Shown here one piece after another: positions 25,406 to 34,616 of a DNA stretch of 64,000 bases. Numbering within the stretch: the stretch's first letter is position 1; the number at the start of each line of letters is the position of its first letter. The notes under the pieces are model-generated. The model made no database searches, was not told where the DNA came from, and saw only the letters and a program-made list of their open reading frames with translations. A program made the position numbers and the translations under genes. The DNA comes from Mucilaginibacter sp. OK268 (lineage in GTDB: Bacteria > Bacteroidota > Bacteroidia > Sphingobacteriales > Sphingobacteriaceae), in contig NZ_FNJV01000001.1 of the NCBI RefSeq assembly GCF_900103125.1, forward strand, positions 1 to 64,000, read 5' to 3'.

Positions 25406-28225
25406 ATGGATCGTCTCAATTATATCAATAGCGGCAACGCAGACTACATTAATACCCTATACGACAGCTACAAACAGGATCCCGAATCGGTGGATTATGG
25501 ATGGCAAAAATTTTTTGAAGGTTTTGATTTCGGCAAGGATACGCAAGCCCCTGTCGGAACAACCGCGCCAAATGTCGGTGACAAGACCCCCGATCACTTT
25601 TTAAAAGAGATCAATGTACTCAATATGATTCACGGATACCGTTCACGCGGTCACCTGTTTGCCAAAACAAACCCGGTACGTGAGCGCCGTCATTATTTCC
25701 CCGGTAAAGAGCTGGAGACTTTTGGTCTGAGCGAAGCCGATATGGATACCGTGTTTAATGCCGGTGTCGAAGTTGGTTTGGGTGCTGCCACCCTGCGCGA
25801 TATCCGCCAGTTGCTTGAAGATACCTATTGCCGCGCCATTGGTGCCGAATACAGGTACATCCGTAACCCTATAAAACTAAAATGGTTTGAAGACAGGATG
25901 GAGAGCAACCGCAACACGCCTTCATTTACTGTTGACGAAAAGAAATTGATGCTGGATAAGCTCAACGAGGCAGTAACTTTCGAAAACTTTTTGGGAACCA
26001 AGTTTTTGGGTCAGAAACGTTTTTCACTGGAAGGTGCCGAAGCGCTAATCCCGTCACTGGATTCAGTCATAAAAAAGGGTGCTGATCTGGGTATCGAAGA
26101 GTTCATCATTGGTATGGCTCACCGTGGCAGGTTAAACGTGCTGACCAACATTATGGAGAAAACCTACAAAGAGGTATTCTCTGAGTTTGAGGGTAAAAAC
26201 TTTGATTCTGAATCACCTTTTGGTGGCGACGTTAAATATCACCTGGGTTTTTCGACCGACGTAACTACATCCAACGGTAAAAAAGTTCACCTGAGTCTTT
26301 GTCCAAACCCGTCGCATCTGGAAGCAGTTGACCCTGTTGTAGAAGGAATCACCCGTTCAAAGATCGATTTTAAATACGGTGGCGATCATTCCAAAATAGC
26401 CCCGATACTGATCCATGGTGACGCATCTGTTGCAGGCCAGGGTATTGTTTACGAAGTTTTACAAATGGAAAAACTGGATGGCTACCGCACAGGTGGTACC
26501 ATTCACCTGGTGATTAACAACCAGATAGGTTTTACCACAAATTATAAAGACGCCCGTTCAAGTACTTATTGTACCGATGTGGCCAAAACGGTGCTTTCGC
26601 CGGTTTTCCACGTAAACGGAGATGACGTAGAAGCGCTGGCTTATGTAGTTAATCTGGCTATGGAATACCGCCAGGTATTTAACGAGGATGTGTTTATCGA
26701 TATCTTATGCTACCGTCGTTATGGTCATAATGAGGCTGATGAACCCAAATTCACACAGCCATTATTATACAAAGCTATTGAGGCGCACCCAAATCCGCTG
26801 ATCATTTATAATGATAAATTAGTGGCCGAAGGGAGCATTGACGCCAGCTTGCTGAAATCAATGGAAAAAACTTTCCGTGATGAATTACAGCAAAAGCTGG
26901 ATGAGTCAAAAGCCGAGGAAAGATTTACCGAAACCATCGCCATGTTTGAGGGCGCCTGGAGCGGATTGCACTTAGCCAGCCATAAAGAACTGGTATCGGC
27001 TATTGATACATCCGTACCTAAAGAAGAAATCATCGAGATCGGTAACAAAATAACCTCCCTGCCAGCAAATAAAGGTTTCTTCAAAAAGATCGAAAAATTA
27101 TTTGAAGACCGCCGGGCTATGGTTAACAATACCCAGGTATTTGACTGGGCTATGGCTGAGTTACTGGCTTATGGTACACTGTTAAAAGATGGTTTCCCGG
27201 TAAGGTTAAGCGGTGAGGATGTTAAACGTGGTACGTTCTCTCATCGCCATGCAGTATTAACCCTGGTTGATTCTGAAGATGAGTACACCCCGCTGGCTAC
27301 TATTGATACCGAAGCTAAACTAAGCATTTATAACTCTTTATTATCAGAGTACGGAGTATTAGGTTTTGAATATGGTTACGCCCTGGCAAACCCTAATGCC
27401 TTAACAATATGGGAAGCCCAGTTTGGTGACTTCTTTAACGGTGCACAGATCATTGTTGACCAGTACATCGCCAGCGCCGAAACTAAATGGCAGCGTGGTA
27501 ATGGCCTGGTAATGCTGTTACCTCATGGTTATGAAGGACAAGGTCCTGAGCACTCATCTGCACGTGTAGAGCGTTTTATGGAGCTTTGTGCCGATGATAA
27601 TATCCAGGTGGCTAATTGTACTACACCTGCTAACTTCTTCCATATCCTGCGCAGGCAAATGCACCGCGATTTCCGCAAGCCATTGATCATCTTTACACCA
27701 AAAAGCTTGCTGCGTAGTCCTAAATGTGTATCGCCAATTGATGAATTTACCAATGGTAAGTTCCATGAGCTGATAGATGATACCTATGCTGATGTTAAAA
27801 AAGTAAAACGTGTATTGCTTTGTACCGGTAAAGTATATTACGACCTACAGGAGAAACAACTGACAGATAAACGCAAGGATGTAGCCATTGTTCGTATTGA
27901 ACAGTTATACCCTACACCGGTTGTTCAGATATTAAAAATTAAGGCCAAATACGATAAAGCCACCGAGTTTATCTGGGTACAGGAAGAACCCGAAAATATG
28001 GGTGCATGGCCATATATATGTCGTAAGTTCCATAATGATAAGGTCATCAACCTTAATGTAATTTCACGCATCGAGGGCAGCAGTACAGCTACTGGTTTTG
28101 CTAAACAACATGCCGCTCAGCAAGCGTATATTGTTTCCAAAGCATTTGAAGCACCTGCCGGTAAAGTGGTAAAAGAAGCAATAAAAAAGACAACAAAAAA
28201 AATGGCTGATGCCGGAGCGGATTAA
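25406..28225 (+). CDS. sucA: 2-oxoglutarate dehydrogenase E1 component
   Basis: A 939-residue thiamine diphosphate enzyme that decarboxylates 2-oxoglutarate in the TCA cycle and passes the succinyl group to E2. Family landmarks: N-terminal NADYINTLYDSYKQDPESVD for E2 contact, IGMAHRGRLNVL near 245, the GDASVAGQGIVYEVLQM block near 345, HVNGDDVEA in the cofactor site near 408, and GQGPEHSSARVERF near 710. The length is standard. The start is the ATG at 25406 (MDRLNYINSG); a frame opening nine codons earlier is less likely, given the -7 box at 25374. It is followed 102 bp later by the E2 gene, in operon order E1-E2. No E3 gene is in the window. Confidence 0.95.
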   Translation: MDRLNYINSGNADYINTLYDSYKQDPESVDYGWQKFFEGFDFGKDTQAPVGTTAPNVGDKTPDHFLKEINVLNMIHGYRSRGHLFAKTNPVRERRHYFPGKELETFGLSEADMDTVFNAGVEVGLGAATLRDIRQLLEDTYCRAIGAEYRYIRNPIKLKWFEDRMESNRNTPSFTVDEKKLMLDKLNEAVTFENFLGTKFLGQKRFSLEGAEALIPSLDSVIKKGADLGIEEFIIGMAHRGRLNVLTNIMEKTYKEVFSEFEGKNFDSESPFGGDVKYHLGFSTDVTTSNGKKVHLSLCPNPSHLEAVDPVVEGITRSKIDFKYGGDHSKIAPILIHGDASVAGQGIVYEVLQMEKLDGYRTGGTIHLVINNQIGFTTNYKDARSSTYCTDVAKTVLSPVFHVNGDDVEALAYVVNLAMEYRQVFNEDVFIDILCYRRYGHNEADEPKFTQPLLYKAIEAHPNPLIIYNDKLVAEGSIDASLLKSMEKTFRDELQQKLDESKAEERFTETIAMFEGAWSGLHLASHKELVSAIDTSVPKEEIIEIGNKITSLPANKGFFKKIEKLFEDRRAMVNNTQVFDWAMAELLAYGTLLKDGFPVRLSGEDVKRGTFSHRHAVLTLVDSEDEYTPLATIDTEAKLSIYNSLLSEYGVLGFEYGYALANPNALTIWEAQFGDFFNGAQIIVDQYIASAETKWQRGNGLVMLLPHGYEGQGPEHSSARVERFMELCADDNIQVANCTTPANFFHILRRQMHRDFRKPLIIFTPKSLLRSPKCVSPIDEFTNGKFHELIDDTYADVKKVKRVLLCTGKVYYDLQEKQLTDKRKDVAIVRIEQLYPTPVVQILKIKAKYDKATEFIWVQEEPENMGAWPYICRKFHNDKVINLNVISRIEGSSTATGFAKQHAAQQAYIVSKAFEAPAGKVVKEAIKKTTKKMADAGAD

Positions 28226-28327
28226 ATTACGTAGTACGTTTTACGGGGTACGTTAATACGTAATCCAACAAAACGTGTAACTTAAAACGTCTAACGTATC
28301 ACCTTTAAAATATACAATTACTAAAAT

Positions 28328-29911
28328 ATGAGTTTAGCGATCAAAGTTCCGCCGGTAGGCGAATCAATAACAGAAGTAACCCTATCAAGCTGGAAGAAAA
28401 AAGATGGCGATCACGTGGAAATGGATGAGGTTATTGCCGAATTAGAATCGGACAAAGCCACTTTTGAATTGACTGCCGAAAAAGCAGGTACCTTAAAAAC
28501 AGTTGCCAAAGAAGGCGATACATTAGCTATTGGCGCCGTTGTTGCCAATATTGAAGAAGGCGCCGGCGCTGCTGCTCCTGCAAAGGAAAGTGCTCCTGCA
28601 GCTCAACCACAGCCCGAAGTTGTAGCTAATGCACCTGCTCCGGCCCCGATTGCCGCAGCTCCCGCAACAGGTGGCGGTTCAATAGAAATTAAAGTGCCTG
28701 CTGTAGGCGAATCTATAACCGAAGTTACTTTATCGCGCTGGATCAAAAAGGACGGCGATGCCGTTGAGATGGATGAGCCTCTTGCCGAACTGGAATCGGA
28801 CAAAGCAACCTTTGAATTAACTGCCGAAAAAGCCGGTGTGTTAAAAACTATAGCTAAAGAAGGTGACGTATTGCCTATTGGCGCGGTGGTTTGTACTATT
28901 GAAGGTTCAGGTGCTGCTGTACAGGCTATACCTGTAACACCTGCTGTTGTAAGCGCTACGGATGAGTCGCCACGCGGCGGAGCACCTACCACAGCTGCTG
29001 GCGCGGTAACTTATGCATCCGGTACTCCATCACCCGCAGCTGCCAAAATACTGGCCGAAAAAGGTGTTGATCCTAAAGGTGTAAACGGAAGCGGTGTTGA
29101 TGGTCGTATCACTAAAGGTGATGCCCTGAACGCACAAACTGCTCCAGCTAAGCCTGCCGGACAACCGGCAGCCTCAGCTCCTGTTGTAGCACCAGCTGTA
29201 CCAGCAGGCGAAAGAAGTGAAAAACGCGAAAAAATGACCTCGTTGCGTAAAACAGTTGCCAAACGTTTGGTGGCTGTTAAAAATGAAACGGCTATGTTAA
29301 CTACCTTTAACGAGGTGGATATGCAGCCGATCATGGAACTGCGTGGCAAATACAAAGATAAATTTAAAGAGAAACATGGTGTGGGCTTAGGCTTCATGTC
29401 GTTCTTTACCAAAGCAGTTACCGAAGCGTTGAAAGACTGGCCTGCTGTTGGTGCCCGTATTGAAGGCGAAGAAGTGGTATACAGCAATTTTGCCGATATC
29501 TCTATCGCTGTATCGGCCCCTAAAGGCCTGGTAGTTCCGGTGATCCGTAATGCTGATAGTATGAGCCTGGCCGAAATCGAAAAGGAAATTGTGGTATTAG
29601 CCGGTAAAGCCCGTGAAAATAAACTAACCATTCCTGAAATGACAGGCGGTACGTTCACCATCACTAATGGTGGTGTATTTGGTTCAATGATGTCAACCCC
29701 GATATTAAACTCGCCACAATCGGCTATATTGGGTATGCACAACATTATTGAGCGCCCGGTTGCCGTAAACGGACAAGTAGTTATCCGCCCAATGATGTAC
29801 CTGGCCTTATCTTATGATCACCGTATCATCGATGGCCGTGAATCGGTAAGCTTCCTTGTACGTGTAAAACAATTACTGGAAGACCCTGCAAGGTTATTAT
29901 TAGGAGTATAA
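28328..29911 (+). CDS. odhB: 2-oxoglutarate dehydrogenase E2 component, two lipoyl domains
   Basis: A 527-residue dihydrolipoyl succinyltransferase. Unusually it carries two lipoyl domains (about 1-78 and 118-195), some 80 percent identical to each other, with lipoylated Lys43 and Lys159 in matching [17 protein letters not shown] contexts. Ala/Pro-rich linkers follow, then a peripheral-subunit-binding domain ([17 protein letters not shown], about 234-270) and the catalytic core with the HxxxDG motif in [11 protein letters not shown] near 497. The typical OGDH E2 has one lipoyl domain and about 400 residues. It is co-transcribed with sucA and ends at a strong terminator. Confidence 0.95.
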   Translation: MSLAIKVPPVGESITEVTLSSWKKKDGDHVEMDEVIAELESDKATFELTAEKAGTLKTVAKEGDTLAIGAVVANIEEGAGAAAPAKESAPAAQPQPEVVANAPAPAPIAAAPATGGGSIEIKVPAVGESITEVTLSRWIKKDGDAVEMDEPLAELESDKATFELTAEKAGVLKTIAKEGDVLPIGAVVCTIEGSGAAVQAIPVTPAVVSATDESPRGGAPTTAAGAVTYASGTPSPAAAKILAEKGVDPKGVNGSGVDGRITKGDALNAQTAPAKPAGQPAASAPVVAPAVPAGERSEKREKMTSLRKTVAKRLVAVKNETAMLTTFNEVDMQPIMELRGKYKDKFKEKHGVGLGFMSFFTKAVTEALKDWPAVGARIEGEEVVYSNFADISIAVSAPKGLVVPVIRNADSMSLAEIEKEIVVLAGKARENKLTIPEMTGGTFTITNGGVFGSMMSTPILNSPQSAILGMHNIIERPVAVNGQVVIRPMMYLALSYDHRIIDGRESVSFLVRVKQLLEDPARLLLGV

Positions 29912-29932
29912 TTATTCCCCTTAATCATATTT

Positions 29933-29960
29933 AAAAAGCCCGGGCTATCCGGGCTTTTTT
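29933..29960 (+). terminator. sucA-odhB terminator
   Basis: AAAAAGCCCGG with CCGGGCTTTTTT, a 4-6 base loop, 22 nt after the odhB stop codon. Confidence 0.88.
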
Positions 29961-30012
29961 GTTTTTATCTCCTGCTATCATTACCACTTGCAATAATATT
30001 TTTTGTTAGTTG

Positions 30013-30046
30013 GTCTTAATTCTTGACTCTAACCTCTTGATTCTCT
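30013..30046 (-). repeat. AATCAAGAGGTTAGAG repeat, intergenic copy
   Basis: The reverse complement matches 4455-4489 almost exactly. Here it lies in noncoding DNA upstream of the DUF4349 gene. Confidence 0.75.
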
Positions 30047-30069
30047 TTGCCAAGGGTTACCTAAATCCC

Positions 30070-30097
30070 TTTTTTGGTATCAATAGTAACCAAAAAA
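30070..30097. promoter_or_regulatory. Inverted repeat upstream of the DUF4349 gene
   Basis: TTTTTTGGT (30070-30078) and ACCAAAAAA (30089-30097) form a 9-bp palindrome ending 13 bp before the start codon. An operator is possible. The position over the ribosome-binding region also allows control of translation by RNA structure. Confidence 0.45.
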
Positions 30098-30110
30098 AAT
30101 TAACAACAAC

Positions 30111-30983
30111 ATGAAAACAAAAATTTTAATGCTGCCATTGGCGGCCGTCTTGCTGCTGGGCGCTTGTAAGGGTTCTGGCTCACACTATGAGGCAATTAAC
30201 AATAGAGCGGCCGACACGGTTGCCTCAGCTACAATGGATTCAACGGCTTCTCCAAAACTGGTGAAAACTGCAGATATGCGTTTCAAGGTAAAAAACGTAC
30301 AACAAACAGCCGAGAAGATAACAGCATCGACAGTCAAAAATAATGGCATGGTGATGCACCATCAAATGGAATCGACAGTAAGGGACAGCAAGGATTTCAG
30401 GATCACCGGCGATTCTGTTAACCGGGTATCCTCTTTTAATACAACTGCTGATATGACTGTTAAAATACCTTCCGAACACCTGGAAGAGTTTATGACCGAA
30501 GTAGCACATATGGGCATGTATGTTACTATGCGCAAAATGGATATTGAAGATAAATCCCTCGACTTTTTATCTGCGAAGCTGAAACTGAATAGTCGGAAGG
30601 AGTTGGTAGACCAACAGAAAAAAGGAAAAGTTACGATCAAGAATCCGGTGAATGTTTTATTGTTGAAAGACGATATGGTTGATGGACAGATAGGTAACCT
30701 TGAAATTGATGATGCGGTAAAATACAGCATTATTACATTGAGCTTTTACCAAAGTAATACCATTCTTCAGGAGCATATTGCTAATGATGATCCCTCGGCT
30801 TATAATTTGCCTTTCTTTAGCCGGTTAGCAGGGTCATTTGCCAATGGCTGGCACCTTTTTATGGAAGCGATTTTAGTGATCGCTAATCTTTGGGTATTTA
30901 TCCTGGCAGGTATAAGTATCTTGCTATTGATCCGTTTTTATAGAAGAAAATATTCAATATTACCCGACACGATAAAATCCTAA
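30111..30983 (+). CDS. DUF4349 domain lipoprotein
   Basis: A 290-residue lipoprotein: signal peptide with lipobox LGAC (Cys19), a periplasmic alpha/beta domain with a long helical hairpin (KSLDFLSAKLKLNSRKELVDQ region, about 150-185), and a C-terminal membrane helix (about 245-270, WVFILAGISILLLIRFY). This is the DUF4349 layout: lipoprotein start, coiled-coil middle and C-terminal anchor. Function unknown; the dual anchoring suggests an envelope-spanning or sensing role. A palindrome overlaps its leader. Confidence 0.75.
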   Translation: MKTKILMLPLAAVLLLGACKGSGSHYEAINNRAADTVASATMDSTASPKLVKTADMRFKVKNVQQTAEKITASTVKNNGMVMHHQMESTVRDSKDFRITGDSVNRVSSFNTTADMTVKIPSEHLEEFMTEVAHMGMYVTMRKMDIEDKSLDFLSAKLKLNSRKELVDQQKKGKVTIKNPVNVLLLKDDMVDGQIGNLEIDDAVKYSIITLSFYQSNTILQEHIANDDPSAYNLPFFSRLAGSFANGWHLFMEAILVIANLWVFILAGISILLLIRFYRRKYSILPDTIKS

Positions 30984-30987
30984 AAAA

Positions 30988-31021
30988 TTGGTGGTAAATT
31001 CCGTAAACATTTCTATTTTTG
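30988..31021 (+). promoter_or_regulatory. Promoter of the small membrane protein gene
   Basis: TTG (30988-30990), a 23-bp spacer and TATTTTTG (31014-31021), then the start codon 21 bp later. The spacer is at the long end of the usual range. Confidence 0.45.
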
Positions 31022-31042
31022 CCCAACATTAAACAAAGTACC

Positions 31043-31237
31043 ATGGAGTCTACACAAAACGCTAATTCAGAACAACATTATAAAATATTGGTTTTAGCTA
31101 TCGCTATTGGCATAACAGGTGTTTTCATTCGTTTTGCAGGTGATGAAAATTCAACCTATTTTTCATGGATAGCTAACTTATTACTCATTGTAGGTGTGGC
31201 AATAGGTTTAAGAACTGTTTTCAAGATTATCAAATAA
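31043..31237 (+). CDS. Small two-helix membrane protein
   Basis: A 64-residue protein starting at the ATG at 31043 (MESTQNANSEQHYK). Two membrane segments (about 14-32 and 42-60) are joined by an acidic loop (AGDENSTYFS). No family is recognised. It is credible as a gene because it has its own promoter box, a sensible start and a strong terminator 36 bp downstream of its stop. Confidence 0.6.
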   Translation: MESTQNANSEQHYKILVLAIAIGITGVFIRFAGDENSTYFSWIANLLLIVGVAIGLRTVFKIIK

Positions 31238-31272
31238 GATAAGATATGCAGATGTGCATATGAATTTCAAAT

Positions 31273-31313
31273 AAAAAAACAGCCTCTCTGAATTTCAGAG
31301 AGGCTGTTTTTTT
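31273..31313. terminator. Bidirectional terminator
   Basis: AAAAAAACAGCCTCTCTGAA and its near-exact complement, with A7 on the left and T7 on the right. It ends both the small membrane protein gene (plus) and gldB (minus). Confidence 0.9.
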
Positions 31314-31364
31314 ATTGCCTGGTTACAGACCTATCAATCATTTGCATATCTAAAATCTGCACAT

Positions 31365-32402
31365 CTACTTAGGTCGGTATTTGGACTGATTCAGTATCTT
31401 CTGAGCATCTTTCTCTGCCATTAATTGTGGTAACGTAACTTCGGGGTGTTTCTCCATATATTCCCGCACAATCTGCCAACCCGTCCAGACTGCCAGTTTG
31501 GGTGCCGACTCATTTTTTTCGCCCAGGCCAGGGGTGAAGGGGGCCTCGGTAAAATACTTTTGAATTTTAGGGTAATCTGTTTCGTAAAGCAAATTTTCGT
31601 CTAAAAAATAAGCCCATATTTTTGCTTTAAAATCTTCGCACCATTTAAGCTGGGCAGTGGTATATCCAATTTTGGTAGTATCACCAACATCAGGTAGTAT
31701 TTGATCCATAAAATACATGATCTTGCCGTTGTATACCATTTTTTCCAGCATCGATTTATTGTTATCATCCTCCGGGAACATATCCTCGCGGGCTATCCCT
31801 TCAACCACACGCGGGGTTATGTTTTCGGGGGTAAAATGCCTGGACAAATAATGCGGGAATGCGTTTGTGAGGGCAGGGTAGAACCGCGAATCGGCACCTA
31901 GAAACAGATCAAGCCCTATAGCAAAATAGCCATCTCCAATGGAAGTTTGTGCCTGGAAACCCGAAAAATAAGCATAAACTTTGGGTAGCCTTTTTTGCGG
32001 ATAGTAATATTTAATGTATTTAAAAGCCTGGGTAAGGGAGGCATTCTGCGCATCCATGTTGGGGTAGGCGGCGTCTACATCATGTTTCAGGTCTATGTAA
32101 GCTTTGCCCTTAAAAACCTCGTGAAGGGTCTTAAAATAAGCCGTATCATTAGTGGTGCCCGCCTGTAGCATCCGACTGATAAAATCCTGGTAAAACGAGC
32201 CATATTTTTGCTGTAGGTATACAGCTTGTGTAGCCATAGACCTGGTACGCATCGCATCAAAGTCGTGATCAAAGCGTTCAACCTTAACTTCAATATTTAT
32301 ATTACTGACATCAACCTTTTTGTTGCGCCCGCATGACGCGAATATCAGGGCGATGGAAAAAATTAAGTAAATTTGCTTTGCTTTGAGCCGGGGGTTTATC
32401 AT
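31365..32402 (-). CDS. gldB: Gliding-motility lipoprotein GldB-like
   Basis: A 345-residue lipoprotein starting at the ATG at 32400-32402 (MINPRLKAKQIYLIF), with lipobox FASC (Cys24). After it comes the GldB signature region VDVSNINIEVKVERFDHDF and a mainly helical body ending in EKDAQKILNQSKYRPK. GldB is an envelope lipoprotein needed for T9SS-linked gliding in Flavobacterium, but it is conserved in many non-gliding Bacteroidota, so motility cannot be inferred. It is divergent from nadE, a gene order seen in several Bacteroidota. A T9SS substrate is encoded at 34617. Confidence 0.82.
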   Translation of the reverse strand: MINPRLKAKQIYLIFSIALIFASCGRNKKVDVSNINIEVKVERFDHDFDAMRTRSMATQAVYLQQKYGSFYQDFISRMLQAGTTNDTAYFKTLHEVFKGKAYIDLKHDVDAAYPNMDAQNASLTQAFKYIKYYYPQKRLPKVYAYFSGFQAQTSIGDGYFAIGLDLFLGADSRFYPALTNAFPHYLSRHFTPENITPRVVEGIAREDMFPEDDNNKSMLEKMVYNGKIMYFMDQILPDVGDTTKIGYTTAQLKWCEDFKAKIWAYFLDENLLYETDYPKIQKYFTEAPFTPGLGEKNESAPKLAVWTGWQIVREYMEKHPEVTLPQLMAEKDAQKILNQSKYRPK

Positions 32403-32538
32403 CTTTATCCTTTGAGCAAAAATAATTTTTATTTGCATTAATACGTTACACTACTGTCTATGAATCCATCGTGAGTTACCAACAAAAAATAACATAACTC
32501 ACGATAGCTTCATCGCCTTAAAAAAACAAACATAATTG

Positions 32539-34188
32539 ATGAAAATCGCATTAGCCCAGCTTAACTATCATATAGGTAATTTCGAATCAAATACCGCCAA
32601 AATTATCGACCATATACAAAAGGCCAAACAAAACGGCGCCGACCTGGTGGTGTTTGCCGAGTTATGCGTTTCGGGCTACCCCTCACGTGATTTTTTGGAG
32701 TTTGATGAATTTATTGACCTGTGCGAGGATTCAGCCAAAAAGATAGCTGCTGTTTGTACCGATATTGCCTGTATCATCGGCTTGCCGACGTATAATCATA
32801 AAGACGAGGGAAAAGATCTGAACAACTCGGCCTACTTTATGGAAAACGGTCAGGTAAAAGCTGTGGTAAACAAAGCGCTGCTGCCCAACTATGATGTATT
32901 TGACGAGTATCGTTATTTTGAGCCTTCAACAGACTTTAACTGTATTGAGTTTAAAGGCAAAAAGATAGCGTTGACCATTTGCGAGGATCTTTGGAATACC
33001 ATCGAAAACCCATTATATATTACCCGGCCAATGGATAGCCTGATCCATCAGCAGCCCGATGTGATGATCAATATAGCTGCGTCGCCATTTGCGTATAACC
33101 ATGATGAGGAGCGCATAACCATTTTGAGTGATAACGCCAGCCGTTATCATTTACCGTTGCTATATGTAAACCAGATTGGGGCACAAACGGAATTGATATT
33201 TGACGGTGGATCATTGGTTTTTGATAATACAGGGAAATTAATAGATGAGTTGCCATATTTTGAAGAGAACCTGGCGTACTACACTTTAAATGATGATGCT
33301 TCTTTAAGCTTCGATCACCCTTCAACCCTGAAAGCCGAACGCCCTGCCGATATTGAACAGATACACCAGGCTATTATATTGGGTATCCGTGATTATTTTT
33401 ATAAATCGGGCTTTAAGCAGGCTATCCTTGGTTTGTCTGGTGGTATCGACTCAGCCGTAGTGTGCGCCCTGGCAGCCGAAGCTTTGGGAGCTCAAAATGT
33501 GATGGCTGTATTACTGCCATCGCGCTTCTCGACTGATCATTCGTTAAAAGATGCCGAAGACCTGGTGAACAATCTGGGTTGTAAAAGCGAATTGGTACCG
33601 ATCAAAAATATTACCGAAGCTATTGAAACAGCCTTGCATCCGCAATTCAATAACCTGCCATTTAATATAGCTGAGGAAAATATACAATCGCGCAGCCGTG
33701 CCGTATTGCTGATGGCGATGTGCAATAAGTTTGGCTACATCTTATTAAACACCAGCAATAAAAGTGAAGCAGCTGTGGGCTATGGCACTTTATATGGTGA
33801 TATGTGCGGTGGTATATCTGTAATAGGCGATGTTTATAAAACGCAGGTTTTTGAACTGGCCCGTTACATCAATCGTGACAAGGAGATCATTCCCATCAAT
33901 TCTATTGTAAAACCGCCATCAGCAGAGCTCAGACCAGATCAAAAGGATACCGACTCATTACCTGAATACGATATCCTGGACAAGATCCTGGCTGAGTACA
34001 TCGAGAATCGCCGTTCATCAACCGATATCATTAAAATGGGTTATGATGAAGCAATTGTCCGCCGGGTGATCAGGCTGACCAACCTGGCCGAACACAAACG
34101 TTATCAAACCCCACCTATCCTCCGGGTGTCGCCAAAGGCATTTGGCATGGGGCGCAGAATGCCAATTGTAGGAAAGTACCTGTCATAA
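32539..34188 (+). CDS. nadE: Glutamine-dependent NAD+ synthetase
   Basis: A 549-residue two-domain enzyme for the last step of NAD synthesis: it amidates deamido-NAD with ammonia from glutamine. The N-terminal nitrilase-like glutaminase (about 1-265) has Glu in VVFAELCVSGYPSRD, Lys in VVNKALLPNYDVFDEYRYF and Cys in ALTICEDLWN. The C-terminal synthetase (about 285-549) has the PP-loop GLSGGIDSAVV and LLNTSNKSEAAVGYGTLYGD. The start is the ATG at 32539; a TTG three bases earlier is ignored. It is monocistronic and divergent from gldB. Confidence 0.95.
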   Translation: MKIALAQLNYHIGNFESNTAKIIDHIQKAKQNGADLVVFAELCVSGYPSRDFLEFDEFIDLCEDSAKKIAAVCTDIACIIGLPTYNHKDEGKDLNNSAYFMENGQVKAVVNKALLPNYDVFDEYRYFEPSTDFNCIEFKGKKIALTICEDLWNTIENPLYITRPMDSLIHQQPDVMINIAASPFAYNHDEERITILSDNASRYHLPLLYVNQIGAQTELIFDGGSLVFDNTGKLIDELPYFEENLAYYTLNDDASLSFDHPSTLKAERPADIEQIHQAIILGIRDYFYKSGFKQAILGLSGGIDSAVVCALAAEALGAQNVMAVLLPSRFSTDHSLKDAEDLVNNLGCKSELVPIKNITEAIETALHPQFNNLPFNIAEENIQSRSRAVLLMAMCNKFGYILLNTSNKSEAAVGYGTLYGDMCGGISVIGDVYKTQVFELARYINRDKEIIPINSIVKPPSAELRPDQKDTDSLPEYDILDKILAEYIENRRSSTDIIKMGYDEAIVRRVIRLTNLAEHKRYQTPPILRVSPKAFGMGRRMPIVGKYLS

Positions 34189-34270
34189 GTAAGGTTTTTA
34201 AAATAAGTTTGCCAAAAGCCGGTATACCGCGAATATTCACCGGTCAATTATCAGTGAATTTTTTTATTAG

Positions 34271-34378
34271 AAAGTGGGTTTACATGGTTTACACTTTTTA
34301 TGGTTTACATTTATTTAATTTATTGATAATCAAATATTTAATATTTATTACCCCAATAAAGTGGGTTTACAGTGACAA
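34271..34378 (+). repeat. GTGGGTTTACATGGTTTACA repeat, copy B
   Basis: 34271-34335 matches the reverse complement of 4561-4629 over about 62 bp. A truncated unit AAAGTGGGTTTACAGTGAC follows at 34359-34377. The rest of the 34189-34616 gap shows no gene; a 65-codon frame across it is an artefact of the repeat. Confidence 0.72.
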
Positions 34379-34616
34379 CCATAAAATTAAGTATCCCATG
34401 TTGTAAGCAAAGTCCTATGGCGTATTAAGTATTGGGCACCACATGTGAAATAATAATTTTCGATGCCGGAAATTCAAAAATCCATTATTCGATATGATTT
34501 CTCTTAAATAAAATTCTGTTATATACACATATTTAATACTCTTTAATGGTTGGGCTTTAATAACTAATGGAATATTTATAGATTTAGGGCTGTAAAAATG
34601 CCTATATCTCAGATCT

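Noticed and set aside
25296..25604. 102-codon plus-strand frame overlapping the start of sucA
   Set aside because: It runs out of frame through a well-conserved enzyme coding region and has no promoter-consistent start.
34209..34406. 65-codon plus-strand frame
   Set aside because: It is produced by the GTTTACATGG repeat; there is no start signal and no recognisable protein features.
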